Both the position numbers and the translations under genes were made by a program. A model generated the notes under the pieces. It was not told the DNA's origin and did not search any database. It saw nothing but the letters and a program-made list of their open reading frames with translations. From NCBI GenBank assembly GCA_964396685.1, contig CAYNFS010000025.1, positions 1-5,331 on the forward strand: a stretch of 5,331 bases of DNA. The letters run 5' to 3'. This DNA comes from CAYNFS01 sp964396685. GTDB taxonomy: Bacteria > Patescibacteriota > Doudnabacteria > UBA920 > 2-01-FULL-46-14. Of the stretch, positions 5,092-5,331 are shown piece after piece. Position 1 is the stretch's first letter; the number at the start of each line of letters is the position of its first letter.

Positions 5092-5104
5092 CGTCAATTT
5101 GACG
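5092..5104. repeat. 13-bp perfect palindrome
   Basis: CGTCAA-T-TTGACG is perfectly symmetric. It shares the core CAATTTG with the palindrome at 3683-3695, which also lies just upstream of a membrane-protein gene, so both might be sites for one regulator. The shared core is short. Confidence 0.35.
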
Positions 5105-5121
5105 GCTCGGCATTTCTCATT

Positions 5122-5127
5122 AAAGGA
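5122..5127 (+). promoter_or_regulatory. Shine-Dalgarno of the channel gene
   Basis: AAAGGA lies 5 nt before the ATG at 5133 and decides this start over later in-frame ATGs (codons 8 and 11), which have no ribosome site. No convincing promoter is visible just upstream, which fits transcription from further left. Confidence 0.65.
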
Positions 5128-5132
5128 AAAAT

Positions 5133-5331
5133 ATGAAAAAGAAAAAACAAGTTATGGTAAATATGAAAGAACAAATATATGGTTTTTTTGAACAGCCGAA
5201 AGGGCTGTGGGCGTACGTGGTCCAGGGAATTATTTTTTTATTGATAGTTTTATCTGTGACCAATGTGATGATTGAGTTTTTCTATCAGCCGGTCTTTCTT
5301 CGTTTTGAGTCCCTGTTTCATCTTTCCAACA
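5133..5331 (+). CDS. Probable voltage-gated (potassium-type) ion channel, N-terminus, runs off right edge
   Basis: The visible 66 codons resemble the start of bacterial Ion_trans-family channels. After a basic leader (MKKKKQ) comes a cytoplasmic segment, EQIYGFFEQPKGLW (13-26), corresponding to the common IY..LE.P......W pattern. The first membrane helix S1 is at about 27-48 (GIIFLLIVLSVTNVMIEFF), where the LIVLSVTNVMIE string is typical. The voltage sensor S4, the pore and any selectivity filter lie outside the window, so ion type cannot be judged. The frame is open to the edge. A clear ribosome site precedes it and its ATG overlaps the TGA of the preceding open frame. Codon use is AT-richer than in the two genes upstream. 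Another membrane protein with a similar first helix remains possible. Confidence 0.6.
   Translation, partial: MKKKKQVMVNMKEQIYGFFEQPKGLWAYVVQGIIFLLIVLSVTNVMIEFFYQPVFLRFESLFHLSN

Larger units (their letters stand above)
4990..5136 (+). pseudogene. Open extension of the SAP-like frame beyond its TAG, ending in an ATGA overlap with the channel gene
   Basis: The same frame continues for 48 sense codons after TAG (4987-4989) and ends at TGA 5134-5136, which overlaps the ATG of the channel gene (5133-5135). The implied peptide reads like protein (PNLRILTPTGDFRQFDGSAF). My hand count of GC at codon positions 1, 2 and 3 is about 60, 44 and 52 percent, a coding-like order. It may be the remains of a longer gene broken by a nonsense change, a stop read through, or a separate small gene from GTG 5029, which lacks a ribosome site. 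It may also be non-coding, since the same bases form several hairpins. Confidence 0.35.

Noticed and set aside
5003..5191. 62-codon frame from TTG across the channel start
   Set aside because: It overlaps the better supported channel start in another frame, has a rare start without a ribosome site, and its composition changes sharply midway.
1..5331. CRISPR array, tRNA, rRNA, insertion sequence or origin
   Set aside because: No regularly spaced direct repeats, cloverleaf, rRNA-like stretch, transposase or terminal repeats were found on either strand.

Overview
The window looks like a fragment of a small-genome bacterium, most likely a Patescibacteria (CPR) lineage. The evidence is a gatC-like start at the left edge, a TrmB-family regulator of the kind common in that group, very short spacers, and proteins with no recognisable family. 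This placement is an inference. No rRNA or other marker gene is present to confirm it.

Left part (1-3323, AT-rich to moderate GC). A partial gatC runs leftwards off the edge, divergent from a TrmB-family regulator (141-896). The 70-base spacer between them holds overlapping back-to-back promoters. On both strands a TATAAT box lies exactly 6 nt before the ATG, and there is no well-placed Shine-Dalgarno, so both mRNAs may be leaderless. The regulator converges, with only 2 nt between stop codons, on a leftward pair: an unrecognised 236-residue protein (2613-3323) followed by a 561-residue protein (899-2584) with a C-terminal SAM-dependent methyltransferase domain.

Control region (3324-3716). 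This 393-base gap is dense with signals. A TTGACA promoter fires left into the 236-residue gene. A full-consensus TTGACA-17-TATAAT promoter fires right. Between the two is a long inverted repeat (10 perfect bp, 17 with G-U pairs). The rightward promoter is followed almost at once by an intrinsic-terminator-like hairpin, which predicts an RNA of about 60 nt or an attenuated leader. A second weak hairpin and a 10-bp inverted repeat follow before the next gene.

Right part (3717-5331). The sequence turns GC-rich and initiation switches to clear Shine-Dalgarno sites. The genes are a 300-residue multi-pass membrane protein with a His-rich tail, a small SAP-like protein (4732-4989, or 4633-4989 with a TTG start), and the N-terminus of a probable voltage-gated ion channel (5133 to the edge, AT-richer again). 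The SAP-like frame stays open past its TAG stop up to an ATGA overlap with the channel start. The same stretch also folds into four consecutive small hairpins, so it is either decayed or recoded coding sequence or a structured leader.

All three rightward genes could be one transcription unit. The left and right parts differ in base composition and initiation style, which suggests that the GC-rich block was acquired separately.
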